Shown here: positions 1-12,177 of the stretch, piece after piece
Layout of the letters: each line of letters starts with the position of its first letter
How positions within the stretch are numbered: the stretch's first letter is position 1
DNA from: Calycina herbarum
Taxonomy: Eukaryota; Ascomycota; Leotiomycetes; Helotiales; Pezizellaceae
Assembly (NCBI GenBank): GCA_001414485.1
Contig: LLEY01000049.1
Span: 1 to 64,000, forward strand
Length of the DNA: 64,000 nucleotides
Direction: 5' to 3'
Program-made: the position numbers and the translations under genes
Notes under the pieces: model-generated
What the model was told of the DNA's origin: nothing
Seen by the model: the letters and a program-made list of their open reading frames with translations, nothing else
Database searches by the model: none

Positions 1-16
1 CCCCCCCCCCCCCCCC
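1..16. repeat. poly-C run at the window edge
   Basis: Sixteen consecutive C residues open the window. A C homopolymer this long is rare in fungal DNA, and at the very edge it may be an assembly or sequencing artefact. No function is assigned. Confidence 0.6.
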
Positions 17-618
17 TAATAGCAAACCAAAGAACCTCGGAAATGTAATCCACCACTCGAGTTTTCATCCCACAATTATTTGAAAGTCAAGGATGCGGCC
101 AAAGCCGTGCCTTCCCTCTCGTTTCTCGTCGAGGCAACTCTTTCTTCATCTCCTCTTCTTTGCAATTTTCACCAACCTATTCCTCAAGAAGTCCCCTCCT
201 CACAAAACACACTCCTAAGAACAACCTCTCGCCTAAATCACACGCTTCCAATAACCAAACACACATACTCACTAAAACAAATCGAAACATACCTCTATAT
301 TCAATGCCCTACATGACTCTCCTGAGAACCAAACTGTGTCTGTCCTTCTCAGCCGAAACATTTTGTCATGCCGAGTTCGAGGTGGGAGTATAAGGGAAGG
401 AAGACATATCTCCCATTGGCTATGGCGTAAGGTGGAGGTGAGTTTAGGAAGGAACGACCTCTCTTTTCTCAATCCACTACCACGAATTTCTATCTTACAA
501 AGCAAGTCGTGCTTTCTCATTTCGACCTATTCGACCCTGGGACTTCAGGTTATGTCTAGACTCTTAAGGTAGTTCTACTTATATAATCTTCGCGATACTT
601 CCTCTTTCTATAATTAAT

Positions 619-918
619 ATATCAAACTACTTATAAACTATTTTACAAAAGAATATTCCTTTCTAAGTATAAAAAACCTGTTTTTAGTATTAAAAGTACT
701 TATAAATCTATTACATATAAAATTATATATTATAAAAATCTAATTTAACTAATAATTATATAACTAAATATATATATTAACTTATAATTATTATATCAAA
801 CTACTCCTAAACAATTTCACAAAACAATATTCCTTTCCAACTATATAAAAGACTTATTTTAAGTAATATAAATACTTATAACTCTATTATGTATAAAGTA
901 AGTTATATTATAAAGATC
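619..918. repeat. diverged AT-rich tandem duplication
   Basis: Two copies of a unit of about 120 bp lie head to tail, roughly 619-740 and 793-918. Both begin tatcaaactac and share the inner block atattccttt at similar spacing. Many differences between the copies are C/T, as in tcctaaacaatttcac versus ttataaactattttac. This fits a duplicated sequence that has undergone RIP, with the left copy hit harder. Confidence 0.55.
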
Positions 919-1140
919 ACTTTCACCGTCGACGTCGTGCCTTCTCTAACTAGAAACCCGATCTTACCTAGGCAGTGGCGGCGAATCTACCTTAGGCTCG
1001 AGGTTAAGGAAGGAATGACTCCGATTAACCTCTCCGTTACTTACCCAAACCTGTATGTAGCTCACCTCCACCTCCAAATCCACATCCACATCCCTTTCAT
1101 GGCGACGTGCAACCTGCAGGTCGTGCCTTGCTTTTTTGAT

Positions 1141-1158
1141 TAGGCGCCTAGGCGCCTA
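1141..1158. repeat. 18-bp perfect palindrome
   Basis: The sequence TAGGCGCCTAGGCGCCTA equals its own reverse complement and is made of two overlapping TAGGCGCCTA units. It could be a dimer-binding site or a chance event; nothing nearby assigns a role. Confidence 0.6.
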
Positions 1159-1216
1159 CCATCGTTATGCGATTATTCCCATCCCTCACCTCGACCTCGT
1201 CTCTCGTCTCCCTCTC

Positions 1217-1241
1217 ACAAACTCAAACTCAAACTCAAACT
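1217..1241. repeat. CAAACT hexamer microsatellite
   Basis: About four tandem copies of the hexamer CAAACT in a pyrimidine-rich tract. It is a simple repeat with no visible coding context. Confidence 0.7.
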
Positions 1242-1786
1242 CGCTCCTTCCTTCTCTTTTCACTTGTCCCAAAACCCTGTAACCCACCCCAATGCCCAGG
1301 ATACCTAAAGTACAAGAAAGCGAGACATTTCCATGCCCGGAAAACAACACGGACTTGGAAGCTATCATCACGTACGTACCAAGACAACCCCCTTTTCAAG
1401 ATTCCAAGAGTGAGAAGTGAGAGTAAGGCACGCCAAAGAAGTTTGTTTTTCAAACAAGAGGAAGGAGAGATTTCGATTTGAATGGAAAATCAACTACAGC
1501 ACCTCACCAATTCCGCATTCAAGCAACAGCGGAATACCTCCGACACTCTAATCATGATCATTATCTAATCTCCTTATAGACCTATTAGAAAAAACGAGAA
1601 GGAAAAAAAAGGAAAGAAAACCTTATGTGAAAACCCTAATAACCAGACCGGCAGCACGCTTTCTTGTCCCTTCAATCATTCAATACCCTGCCCAAACGCC
1701 GATATCCATGCATGCATGCAACTCATAAACAAACATCATCATGCCTCTCCTGCCATTTTTCCTATAAAAAGCGAAATTCCAACAAC

Positions 1787-2918
1787 CTAATACCCGTCAT
1801 ACCCACCCGGCGCAGCCATTCCCTGTTGTGGTAACGCATAACCCCTCTGTTGAATAGGCATCTGCCCCGCAGACTGCTGAGGATGTCTCATCTGCCCGCC
1901 CAAATCGCTAAACCAAGGATGCTGCAAAGCATCGTGGGCCGAAATCCGCAATTCCGGTCGTAGCTGTAGCATCCGTTGCAAAAGATCGATTCCCGAAGGA
2001 TCAATCTGTGGTAGGATGACGCGCAGGTCTTGTGTTGCGTACATTTGGAAGTTTTGCTTGTATTCCGTGTATTGTGAGATGCCGGGCCAGGTGCGTTCGG
2101 AGGGTGTTCCCATGATGCGGAAGATTCGTACGAGTTGGTCTTCGTTGGTGGTACCGGGGAAGAGGGGACGGCCTGTATACATCTCGGCCATGATGCAGCC
2201 GGCCGACCAGATATCGATGCTAGTGTTGTATGTTCGGCTTCCGAGGAGGACGTCTGGGGCTCGGTACCAGAGGGTTACTACTTCGTTGGAGAAGGTGTTG
2301 ACGGGGATTCCGAAGGCTCGGGCGAGACCGAAATCGGCGAGTTTTAGTTGGCCTTTGGTGTTGATGAGGAGATTCTGGGGTTTGAGATCGCGGTGGAGAA
2401 CTCGATTGGTGTGGCAGAAATCGATGCCTTTAAGCAGTTGGTGCATGAATGACTTGATGGTGATGGGGGGGAGTGCTCCTCGGTCGCCTTGTGTATCCAT
2501 GTATTTCTTCAAATCTTTGTCCATGTAGTCGAACACCAGCATGAGTTTATTTTCGGTGTGAATGACATCGTGGAGGCTGACGATATTCTCGTGTTTCAAT
2601 TCCTTCATCAGGGAGATTTCTCGAATGGCGGTAGAGGGGGTTCCTTCCTCGGAATCTAGGTGGATTTCCTTCAAGGCTACGAGTTCGCCCGTCTGCCGAT
2701 TTCTTCCTTTGAAAACCTAGATGATTGTCAGTAGACAGTTTATAAATATGCAAAATCCCCTTCTGGCGTATTTGCGCAAATTCAACCAAGCGCCGGATCC
2801 AGAAGTATGAAGCCATCCCGGACTATTGCTTTTGTTTTCCCGCTGAACGTACCGTGGCATATGTCCCCTCACCCAGCTTTTCCAGCTGCTGGAAGGAACT
2901 TGGGTGTCGCTTGTCCAT
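1787..2918 (-). CDS. PHO85-type cyclin-dependent kinase (331 aa)
   Basis: Serine/threonine kinase of the PHO85/PHOA/CDK5 subfamily, which pairs with Pcl-type cyclins to control phosphate signalling, morphogenesis and cell-cycle entry. Two exons, 2918-2853 and 2716-1787, are joined across an intron with donor GTACGT and acceptor CTAG; the junction restores GEGTYATV of the glycine loop (residues 16-23). Visible motifs are the VALK lysine (K38), PSTAIRE helix (49-55), HRDLKPQN (130 on), DFG (150-152) and APD (175-177), the APE variant also found in PHO85. The C-terminal tail is rich in Gln, Gly and Pro. The ATG at 2918 gives the N-terminus expected for the family; the frame stays open upstream to 3074, but that extension is low-complexity. 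The gene is divergent from the septin-like gene. Assignment to the subfamily is firm; the cyclin partner is unknown. Confidence 0.93.
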
Positions 2919-3742
2919 CTGTACTGCTGTTTGCTCGGGGTCGAGGTTTCGCACACTGATGGTACTAGGGAGGGAGGGAGGTAGCCTCTGGGCGGTGGGC
3001 GAGGGCGGAAAAGTACGAAAGGGTGGTTGGGGGGAGGGGCGCTGGCGGGAAGTGTATTTGGGATCGAAGAGCAACGAGGCTGGGGTGCAGAGGTTGTTAA
3101 TAATAGCGAACGCGTCCGTTGACCCGTGTGATGAAGCCGTGTTGAAGGTGGTGTAGCAAGTGCCAGTCGGCTGGATTACTGCGCGACAAGACTTTGGGAG
3201 TGGAGGGTGGGATGTGGGATGGGGGATGTACCTAATGGAGGTATGGGGATGTCCTTCAGAGGCGGTTCTCAGGGTTCTCAGGATTCTCAGGGTTGTCCAT
3301 AAAATCCTTCAGTGACGATTGGGCCAGAAGTTAAATATCCCCACTACTGTAACCTTTGCGCTTCAGGCTGTGGAAGGCTCTCTTCAGGGCATGCATTGGC
3401 GGGATAAACGCCAGAGGCTGTGATTCAGCGCCTAAAGAGCGGGTTCTGAAGGGAAGGAGTCATCCTGTTAATCACGCGGCGTCGGAAGCCGATCTCGGGA
3501 TTCACGGAGAATGGCTCCGATAATGCGCCGACGCAGGCACGCTCGGCAGGCAGGCTTCGAGGCAGGCTACTCTACTTGTATCGCGGGGTACCACAGACAA
3601 CATCGTGCATCAGGTCTGGATTGCATTGCAGACAACACCACAACACCCCATCTCGAACTACCTCTACCTTACCACTTTTCTCAGGGCATGGTCTGCTATT
3701 TGCACTTTCGTTTTTGTAGAACCCACACCCCCATCCCCCACC
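2919..3742. promoter_or_regulatory. shared divergent promoter region, CDK / septin-like GTPase
   Basis: About 820 bp separate the start codons of the two divergent genes, so their promoters must share this space. A short imperfect direct repeat of ggttctca/ggattctca lies at about 3262-3295. I see no clear TATA box and no recognisable binding-site cluster. Confidence 0.4.
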
Positions 3743-6083
3743 ATGCGACCACTTCCGGGCGAGGATGCCTTCGCCGATAACGATACCACTCCACTGGCAA
3801 GTCGAAGCCAGCCGCCCCAAATGAGCTACTTTATTGCAGACGAAAAGACGGTCGAGTCCTCGCAGTCACCCTCATTAACTCCGCCTGTCCTTTCCAAACA
3901 TCGAGATGCTGCAAAGATTAGCATGCATAGCACGTATGGCGTCGAAAGTCTTGAAACGACGATAAGCTCCTTGCCTCCATCCCTCGATAGCGACGACCAC
4001 GAAGAGGAACTGAGAGTCCGGAAGGCTCGTCAGAACTGGAAGAAGAATATGCCAGCACCTACATCCAGACAATCAGATGAAGATTTCTCGGATTCCAGAA
4101 GTCCTTCCTTTAAATCTTCCGGAGAAGTCAGTCGAGATGTCTCTCCCTCCCACGAACGCCGCCCTTCCCAAACGACGTTATCCAGACCATACTCCCCTCT
4201 TTCACTTGGGTCACCTGCACCTCCCTCTCTTCTCAGTAGCCAACTTTCACGCAGAAACTCGGACGATGGGTCATGTATGGACGATTTAGCAAGTCAAGCA
4301 ATGGCTTCGAGCGGGGATGAAGAACAAGAAGTTGGACTGGGTCTGATGGATAGTGGAAGTGCCCCTCAACTGGTTATGCCGAGCATCAAGATGCCTAGCA
4401 GAAGGCCATTCACGGAAAAAGGAAAGAGTATGGGCCGGATGAAGGTTTTGATTGCAGGGGATTCTGGTATGCTTTTTATTCCTTTCAGGGTTGCAGCTTT
4501 GCTAACGAAACATAGGAGTGGGCAAAACCTCCTTGATCAAAGCGATTGTTCAAATCTGCGAAGATATCGTTCATGTCGATCCCATATCCTCAACTCCCAC
4601 ATCGGTTCCCGAGGTACGACGGAAGAGCTCAAGGACCAAGTCCAAGAATGGGTCGGCGGATACACAACCAACTTTGCAGATCACAGAAGTGTATGCAAGT
4701 ACAAGACCTTACCCGTCATGGTGGTCTGATTTGGAGGAAAGCAAAATCCTGAAACGCAGAAAGAGTTTGGGAGACTCGATATTAGAGAGGAATCTGTGTT
4801 TTGTTGATACCCCAGGCTACAGTAACAAGACTTCGGTAGGTCTAAGTTTCGGTTCCGCTCCAATATTGTTCGCTGACATGTCTAGTCTATGGAATGCATA
4901 TCCCCCGTTATCGAATATATCGAATCACATTTACGAAAAGCTACATCCCCTGATAATATGAGCGATAGCGAAATGATTAGCATGCTTGGTGGCAATGGAG
5001 GTTCACAAGTGGACTTGGTTTTATATGTGATCAGGCATCGTATGTTTTGCGAACTTTATGAATCATGACCCTCTCTAACCATTTTTAGGAGTAAAACCAG
5101 TCGACCTCGAATACCTTCGCCGTCTTTCACATCTTACAAATGTTATTCCACTCATTGCCCAGGCAGACGACCTATGTTCGGAAGATTTGTTATCTTTGAA
5201 AAACAAGATCAACTGTTCTTTCGACGAAGCCAACATTCGATCTTTTCAATTTGCGACCTCGTCCGAGGAGCTTTCTTCCCGAGCTGCAGCTCCGTATGCT
5301 ATCTCTACAACACCTTCTCAAGACCACGAAAATATGGACGCAAGTCTTCTGATGTCTCCAGATTATGTTTCTCCGCTGGTTCAATCGGAACTCACGGACT
5401 TGGTATCCCAACTTTTTGAACCGTCAAGCATTTCCTGGCTTCGTCACTCAGCGGCAAAGAAATTTGTCGAATGGCGTGAATGCAACACACCTCGCTCACG
5501 GCCACAATTACTTTATCAACCTCTCCGAGCACCTTCTACATCTTCTTCTCAGATCCTAACTACACCGGTTGGTGCAACAACTTCGTTTGCATTGGCAAGA
5601 ATAACAGATCACACCCAGAGAGAAGAAAAGATTGCACAAGTGCGACTTGCAAACTGGGCAGCAGATTTGCAAAGGAGCCTACAAAATGAGAGAGCACGAT
5701 ACGATCAACTTGCACGAAGCGAAAGAGCTGTTTGGCTCACCGAAAGACTCGGAGAATGTGTCCAGGACGGCACTATCATTCCCATCTCAGAAGCAAGGAA
5801 GAATAACGATGATTATTCCTCTGCCCTAGTCAGACAAGGATACTCGAGAAGAAAGGAACGCGAATTAGGTGGAATTGACAGACACGACCCCCTTGGACTT
5901 TTACAACTGAACGCTGAAGTTAAGAGGAAAGGCTGGGCGGCTGTCAAGCTCTTGAGTGGTGTAGGTGTCCTCGGTGGACTTGCATTCTGGGTTGTTCGCA
6001 CATTCCAGGGTTCGGAGAGTCATGCTATTATATCGGGATTGGGCGTCAAGGAGTGGGCGGAGTTGAGTTTGGCGCATCGCTGA
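3743..6083 (+). CDS. divergent septin-like GTPase with C-terminal membrane anchor (730 aa)
   Basis: Four exons: 3743-4466, 4516-4835, 4886-5039 and 5089-6083, all with GT-AG introns of about 50 nt and consistent phase. The first 235 residues are Ser/Pro-rich and probably disordered. The GTPase domain follows: P-loop GDSGVGKT (239-246), split by intron 1; G3 motif DTPG (339-342); and a septin-type G4, AQAD (423-426, usually AKAD), just after HRVKPVDLEYLRRL, which matches the septin GLKPLDIEFMKRL signature. The C-terminal half has a basic and acidic helical stretch, then a hydrophobic segment at about 683-702, unlike classical septins, which have a coiled coil but no membrane span. The ATG at 3743 has a good context (caccATG); the frame is open upstream to 3605 but untypical there. 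Membrane anchoring is inferred from hydrophobicity only. Confidence 0.87.
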
Positions 6084-7258
6084 GTTATCATGAGTCGGCG
6101 TTTGTTGTTTGACGATAATGGGGATATGAGATTATGTTAGTTGATGGATGGGAGCAAGGTATTTGGTGTTTGGGCGATTTTTTGGGGGTTTTCTTCCTTC
6201 CTTCCTTTTCCAGCACTGATTTTTTTTTTTTGTTGCATTTGAGTGGTTGTGGTAGTCTACGGATTATTACGTGGAGGTTGCTGTGCATGGTTAGGATTTG
6301 TTGTTGGCTATTGCTTTCTTTTGCTTGGTGGATATTCTCTTCTCTTCTCAATTCTCTTGATTTTTTGGTGGTGGATGGAGATACCTACATAGAGATGCGC
6401 GATGCGAGCATATGGTGGAATTAAATGGGAAATCATTTTCAACTCTTCCTGACTCTACAGAGTCCAGATTGTGACACCGACTAGGTACCTAACAACAACT
6501 GTCTTGATGCTTTGTAGGTGGTTCATCTTTCTTCCGTCTTCCAATCACTGACTGAAGCTCAAGTAGACGTCGTTGATCTGTTCCCATACATATTTGTGAC
6601 TCGATTCCTGCTATGTGCCACATACATTCACGTATAACTGCGGCTCATTCACCACGGTTAACACTACCATTGGACTCGCTTTATGAAACATCAACACCAT
6701 TTTTACCAAGTTTAGGAAAGAGGCAGGGGGATGATTCACGTGATGGGCCGATCTGTCGAATCAAAAGAGGAAGGTGCCCCTGGATTTACCCCTCATTTTA
6801 TGTGATGCTTGGCTGTGATCCTGGTTTGATTTGATGGTGTGGTTGTGGTGTGTTGTGTGATGGTTAGGCAGACAAAGAGGGCGGGCGGTGTTTGGTTTGA
6901 AACTAACCATCACGTACATTTGAGGTAAAGAGGTTTACCTACCTATATTGAGCGTCCGGCGGTAGAAATTGCATCGTATTATTTTGGGTTCGTGATCTTC
7001 TTCGATTTTTGGGAGAGCGTAACCTGAAAACAAACAAACCAGAAAGGGAAGGTGACAAGGAGATCTGGTCGTCATAATTCGTTCCTGGCTCTGGCTCTGG
7101 GGGTTTTGAGCCTCGATCTGTCCTATTCACTTTTGTCCTCGCGCGTCACGCCATTTCCAACATCCCGGGATTCCTTATATCTTTCACCCGTCACATCTAT
7201 CGTCTATCATCCTTCTCTCATCATCAACTCAACTACAAAAACAAACAGAAGAAACACA
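6084..7258. other. intergenic region
   Basis: No supported gene. There is a T-rich tract near 6225, and GT-rich low-complexity DNA around 6830-6900. The final 200 bp before 7259 are CT-rich with many TCATC motifs and probably carry the promoter and leader of the next gene. Confidence 0.5.
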
Positions 7259-9430
7259 ATGTTTACGACAACAAAGGCCCTTTGGGGTCTCCTGCTTACG
7301 GCAGCGGGGAGTGAGGGTTTACAGAGTGTGTTGAAGGATGCGGGTGCGGGTGCGGGTGTGTTGAGGAATACGGGTTTGGGTGGGAAGGATGGGAATGGGG
7401 TGGGGGAGAAAATGACTGTTGCTGAGATTTGTGGGGAGTGTGTGCCTAGGGAGGAGATTTTGAGGCCGGGCGTGGGGTTGGATTTGAGTGTTGGTTATGG
7501 GTATGTTTATCTCTTGTTTTTGTTTTTGTTTTGGGGATGGGTTTGGTGGGGAAGGGGGGAAGGGGAGAGAAATGAGTTAAATACGTGGGATGGCGTGGTA
7601 GAATGAGAGGGGGTGAGATGGAGTGATGGGATGAATGCTAACTGAGATGTAGGACTGCGGCTATTAGGTATCATGATAAGGGGACTGTTGATGTTGAGAA
7701 GGTGAGTTATTTGGTTTCTTTGCTCTCTTTTTTGGTTGAGCATCTTACTTTCCTTGAACCATGGAGACGCAATCTCTTGTGGAGTTGAAAGAATCATTTG
7801 GTGGTTGAGCGGGTGGCTTGACTGAAAATCGAGGGTGTTCCAAGACGATGGACTGTTGATGTTCACTGGAATAGTTTGTGGATACTGAGGCAGAAGAGGA
7901 TTGCACAGATTGCTCCAAGGGGGGACTTTGAACTTGTTTCTTCTCCATCTCCTCGCTTTTATGGTTAATGTTATTGAGATGAGCCTAACATATTTCAGCT
8001 CGTAGGAAGTGAGGAATACATCGAATTGATGAAAAGACTCGCGCCACCATATATTCATTACGGGCAAGCTTCTCCCCATTCACCCACACAAAACAACCAC
8101 TAATCTCCTTTAGGCCCCCATTTGACAGCATAGCCGACCAAATTCGCTACGATTTAGAACAAGCCCGGCGTGCCATTCGTAAAGCCCGCGGTCTCCCCCA
8201 AACAAAAGACATAGAAATTCTCTCCGGTTTCATCGCCCAACTCTTCGCTCTCACATCCTCCACAGCGGAAGTCCCCCTCGGAAACAAAGTCGTCATCTCC
8301 ACAACATTAATCCCCAACTTACCATCTGGAGATTTCGACGAAGCACTGGAATTCGCAAATTTAACTCGTATCATTTCTCCAAAATCAACATACGCGCCAT
8401 TATCCCAAACTAATGTAGGATTGGCGGGAATGGGATACGGGATTTGTAAATATTGGGCCATTTACGCGGATTGTCAGGATGAAGAGGTTAACTCGGGAGT
8501 GAAAGCTTTGATTACTATTGGATATACGAATGAGGAGTTATCCATCGAGACAGCTTATGCATACACAGCATACTGGGTATACCCAGATATCCACGTTCAA
8601 TACCCCGAACTAGGATACAACTACACGGAAACTGCGGACGAGCATTCGGATGATTACTGGACAGCGATTAAGGAGAGGATCACTACATCTTTGAAGGCTA
8701 CGGATATGGTTCCTGATACCCTTTTGCTTCTGGGGGAAACTGCGGCAAATGAGAGATTTGTAAAGGTGGTTATGGAGGTGTTGAGTGGGATGGAGATGGA
8801 GTGGAAGGCGAAGGTTGGGAGAGGTTGGGAGAAAGTCTTTGGGGGGTTTCAATACGGTATCCAGTCGGCGAAACCACCGCTTATGTTGGCTGCGAGGGGG
8901 GCGGCGGAGTTTGCGAAGAGGATCCAAGGGGAACCGAATATGTGTGTTGAGGTATGTTTTAATTTTCTTTTCTTGGGTTATGGTTGCGATATCTTGTGCA
9001 TTTTTCCTTTGGTGAGCCAGTCGACCCTGAGACGTTCAGTGGTTCTCTTGGAGAACTTTGTGAGGTTGTTGATGAGGATTTCGAGAGGAACCCCGACAAA
9101 ATTTATGCGGATTCCTGGACATCTTGAGGCGTGGGATTCTGCTGCTTCGATTCCATTGATTTTATTTTTCCTTAGGAAGATGTGACTAACCCTTGTACTT
9201 TATAGGGAGATTGGTGCCATAACCGCGTTCCAGGGGAAGACGGGGTACCTAGCGATCCACCCGAAAAGGAAACCGTTTACGTTCAACACGATTGGTTGTC
9301 TGGGACGACATTTGTCGGGAAAGGGCATGAGAAAGATCCCTACCATGAACATCGTGTTGAACTTGATGGTTTTGAGGCTGAGTACGAGAGGGATCCTGAG
9401 AAGATCTATGTTGTTGAGTATACGTACTAA
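7259..9430 (+). CDS. secreted Hsp70/actin-fold (ASKHA-like) protein, 472 aa
   Basis: Five exons: 7259-7500, 7653-7701, 7999-8063, 8114-8951 and 9206-9430. The N-terminus (MFTTTKALWGLLLTAAGSEG) looks like a signal peptide. The early segment GVGLDLSVGYG-TAAIRYHDKGTVDV resembles the phosphate-1 loop of Hsp70/actin ATPases (GIDLGTTYS type). Later, LLLGETAANERFVKVV followed by AARGAAEFAKR resembles the Hsp70 GGS..IP.V and A.GAA helix. The family is known to me only as fungal hypothetical proteins with this fold; ATPase activity is not established, and the second glycine motif is altered. Intron 3 needs a GC donor (8064-8065). Intron 4 (254 nt) contains a second version of the C-terminal exon. A secreted or ER-lumenal role is inferred. 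Confidence 0.75.
8064..8113 (+). other. GC-AG intron in the Hsp70-like gene
   Basis: The frame needs an exon end at 8063 (TAC GG) and an exon start at 8114 (G CCC CCA TTT). The only fitting donor is GCAAGC, a GC-AG intron of 50 nt. No GT donor in the right phase lies before the downstream in-frame stop. Confidence 0.7.
9017..9127 (+). other. possible alternative terminal exon inside intron 4
   Basis: Read from 9017 in the phase that follows exon 4, this segment encodes 36 residues and a TGA. Its end (DEDFERNPDKIYAD) is similar to the regular last exon (FEAEYERDPEKIYVVE). It could be a duplicated, mutually exclusive terminal exon or a decayed copy. The acceptor would be GAG, which is weak. 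Confidence 0.45.
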
Positions 9431-9629
9431 AGGGCGGGAATTGTTTCTTTGTTCGTTTCATTACTTTTTCCTTTCGGAGTGGGAGATAGTTGAGGGAAAT
9501 TTAATTGATAGAACACCTTATGCAAAAGTCTCATCATGATTGGATTCCTGCACTCAAATGACATCTCGTCCTGTTGGCTGTAGTAGTAATGGCGTACACA
9601 AGTGACGCAGAAAAGTGACGCAATGCAAT

Positions 9630-11262
9630 TCAATGCTCTTTCTTTAATGCAAAAAAATTGAGTTCAGAGTGCTTTTCTCTCGTCCGGCCTTGAACCACCA
9701 CTTCGAGAAAGGCATCGAGCAAGGGTCCCCCAGAGACATATGTCTTCGTTTGGAGGCCTTCTGGTTCCCACAGACGAATTGCCGAGAGAATATTACCCAC
9801 GTTCTCGCATGCATTGCTGTCGACTGAGTTGAATTGGGTGCACCGCTTGCCAACTACTTCCAAGATCTCCGAAGAGAGTAGCCTTGCATGAGCAGCTGAC
9901 ACTCCTTATGGCTGTCTTACATATTGTACCATATGACTAGAGAGAAGACCATTGTGAATAGCCCAGTTCGGTACCCAGGAAGGCAGTTCACTGGATCGAT
10001 CTCTAACACTGCACTGATCCAGTAGATCCAGGCGTTGCATATGATCTAGATAAACAAGGGATACTGGTGTACACCTGGGACATGAACATTGAATACTGTG
10101 GTTCATTTTGCTCTGAATGGATGGAGACAGTAGGTTGAGTACGCCATATTCTTTGTCGCGGGGGTTAGTACAATTGCGGTAAGATGTCTATACCATGAGA
10201 CCTGCGAAAGTCCTTTTTAACCCCCCGAGAAGAGCATTTCGGTGCGAAGAGATGGAAGTGGTCAATTCCCGAGGAACACCAGCCTTTCCGGGGAGAATTA
10301 AAATTGCTTTTTGGACAGTAGTCCAATTTCAAAATGCATCACCTCACTGAACCACTGCTTTTTTGTTTGCCAGTAACGCTTCTTGAAGAACCCAAACGCG
10401 ATTGAACCACGGCCTACGGAAAAGGGCGATTAGGGAAGACCAAGTCCTATCGTCATATGGCAGTGCGTATGCTGGCTTCCAACATTGCGGTTCCGTGGCC
10501 CCCGGACTGTCTCCGAGATTCTCATCCGTGAAGTAGGCGGCCTGCTTTCCAAAATAACCGAGTATTGATAAGGCGTGCTTACTGTCGTTGGCTCCCAAAC
10601 CCAGCCAGATTACAACTTTCTGAGCGAGTGAGTAAATCATCCTCATACGCTTCACTTGCGCATTGCGCTCATCAATATCATTCTGGTTGATACAAATTGC
10701 ATCTTTCCATAGGACCCGCGGCTGGTGTTGATATCGGAGGTGCTGCAAAGCATGGGTAAGGTTTTGGCCTATTTGAGACTCTGCTTGACGCTAATTAGAG
10801 GACAAATCCAGAATATTTGCCGTCACAGGGTCAATTGCAAGGCCCCAAGTATAGGATAAAGCTTCATATCTGGGCTTAAAGTCTGGTAATGGCTGCTGTA
10901 TTTTGAAATCTACAGAGCCGTTGTTAAAGCTTGGATCAGGATGCTTCCATGAATTTGGTCTCCCGGCTATTCCCTTCTGAAAAAAGAGATAATTTCCTTC
11001 TAGGGTTTCACGGACTAACCAATCAATCTCCTGGAAGTGTTCGCTCTACTTCTTCAGGCGACGGTCGATACGAGTTTGTCTCCGATTGGAGAGGAATGAG
11101 CGGAGCGTGGAAAATGCTGAAAAATATGTCATCGTCCACCTTACCCGGCATCAAGCTAATCAACAGAATCTCTTCGCTGCTGGCATTTAGGTTTTGATAT
11201 GTGTATGGAGGCATTTGAAGTTCTAGTGGACAAAATATGGTTTGAAGAGCAGATAATGCCAT
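9630..11262 (-). pseudogene. heterokaryon-incompatibility (HET) domain gene, broken by four in-frame stops
   Basis: The minus strand carries the successive blocks of a HET protein: an N-terminal piece (PPYTYQNLNASSEEI, 11262 on), YEALSYTWG, LWKDAICINQND, an IYSLAQKVVIWLG stretch, and a WFNRVWVLQEALL block. Further on are SELPSWVPNWAI and, after a likely small intron near 9895-9940, the start of the C-terminal region. Between about 10900 and 9906 a single frame runs through with only nonsense codons: TAG at 10793-10791, TGA at 10346-10344, TGA at 10331-10329 and TAG at 10190-10188. Each is one C-to-T or G-to-A change from Gln, Arg or Trp. The N-terminal part also ends in a stop before its likely intron, and the usual C-terminus is missing. 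HET proteins trigger cell death on non-self recognition; this copy cannot make a full product. Confidence 0.85.
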
Positions 11263-12177
11263 CTATAAAGGAGACAATAACTCTGAGAGGTGATGTCATC
11301 AAATATGAGCCGCAGCTTGTAATACGTTATACATTGCATGGTGTGGCATCTTCTGATTGGACATGTAAAGGATTTGATCAATCAAGGCAGACAATAACGC
11401 CACGGCTGATATTGAAGTGGTAGAAAAAGAAAAAGGATTGCTTAGTCCAGCGGTGGTTTAAGAAGTTCTGTTTACATATTTTATATAACTGCTATCTTTC
11501 TTAGCTGCCCTTTGAAATACACTTTGCTGTAAACAACTTACAAATATTCAGGAGCAATTCATGGCAAGCCTTTTCGCCGCGAGCTCACGGCCCTGACCCT
11601 CCTGTTTTCTCCTCTAAACCACAACTCCTAACAACTCCACACAACCGCCAATAACCAGCATAATTCCCAATGGAATACACTGAAATACTATAGCCCTGTT
11701 CGAGGCTTACGATGGAGTCCCAATCCCTATTTTAGAAGATCTCCGAGAAAACCCAATGTACCTGCTTGCATGTGGTCGTTGATTGGGGGGAGAGGCAGCG
11801 AGTGAAGATGCGGCAGTTCTTCCCTAAGAACTCCAGTTATAAAAAGGATGACGACAGTTTCCTCAAAGTTTCTCGTGCTATTTGAGCGCGCGGGTGCATT
11901 TTTCTTGTCTCGTCAAGCTGATCCCTCTCAACACGCTTCCCTCCAGACACTTTGCAAACATCATGGCACTTTCCTACCTCATGTCTCTCATGATTCACAT
12001 TCACTCCATCCTTCGATCTTTTGACGTAATTGGATTACTGGTCTGTACTTCACTAAACCCCAGAACATGATCTAATTTCCCAGTATAATTAGTCTCTCTA
12101 ACAATGGACATATGGCAAAAAACTGCGGCATCTCAAAACTACATGATGTAATCGATACTCCTTAACTTGTGCGCGAA
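11263..12177. other. intergenic region between decayed genes
   Basis: No supported gene. Open frames here are short and unlike proteins. It may contain the promoters of the two flanking divergent genes. Confidence 0.45.

Larger units (their letters stand above)
17..1786. other. gene-poor left flank, AT-rich island and low-complexity tracts
   Basis: No convincing gene is seen here. Open frames are short, overlap each other and lack domain-like composition. The stretch from about 570 to 920 is very AT-rich and holds a diverged tandem duplication listed separately. Around 1160-1480 there is low-complexity TC/CA sequence. The last part, about 1500-1786, is probably the 3' flank of the kinase gene that ends at 1787 on the minus strand. 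Confidence 0.5.
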
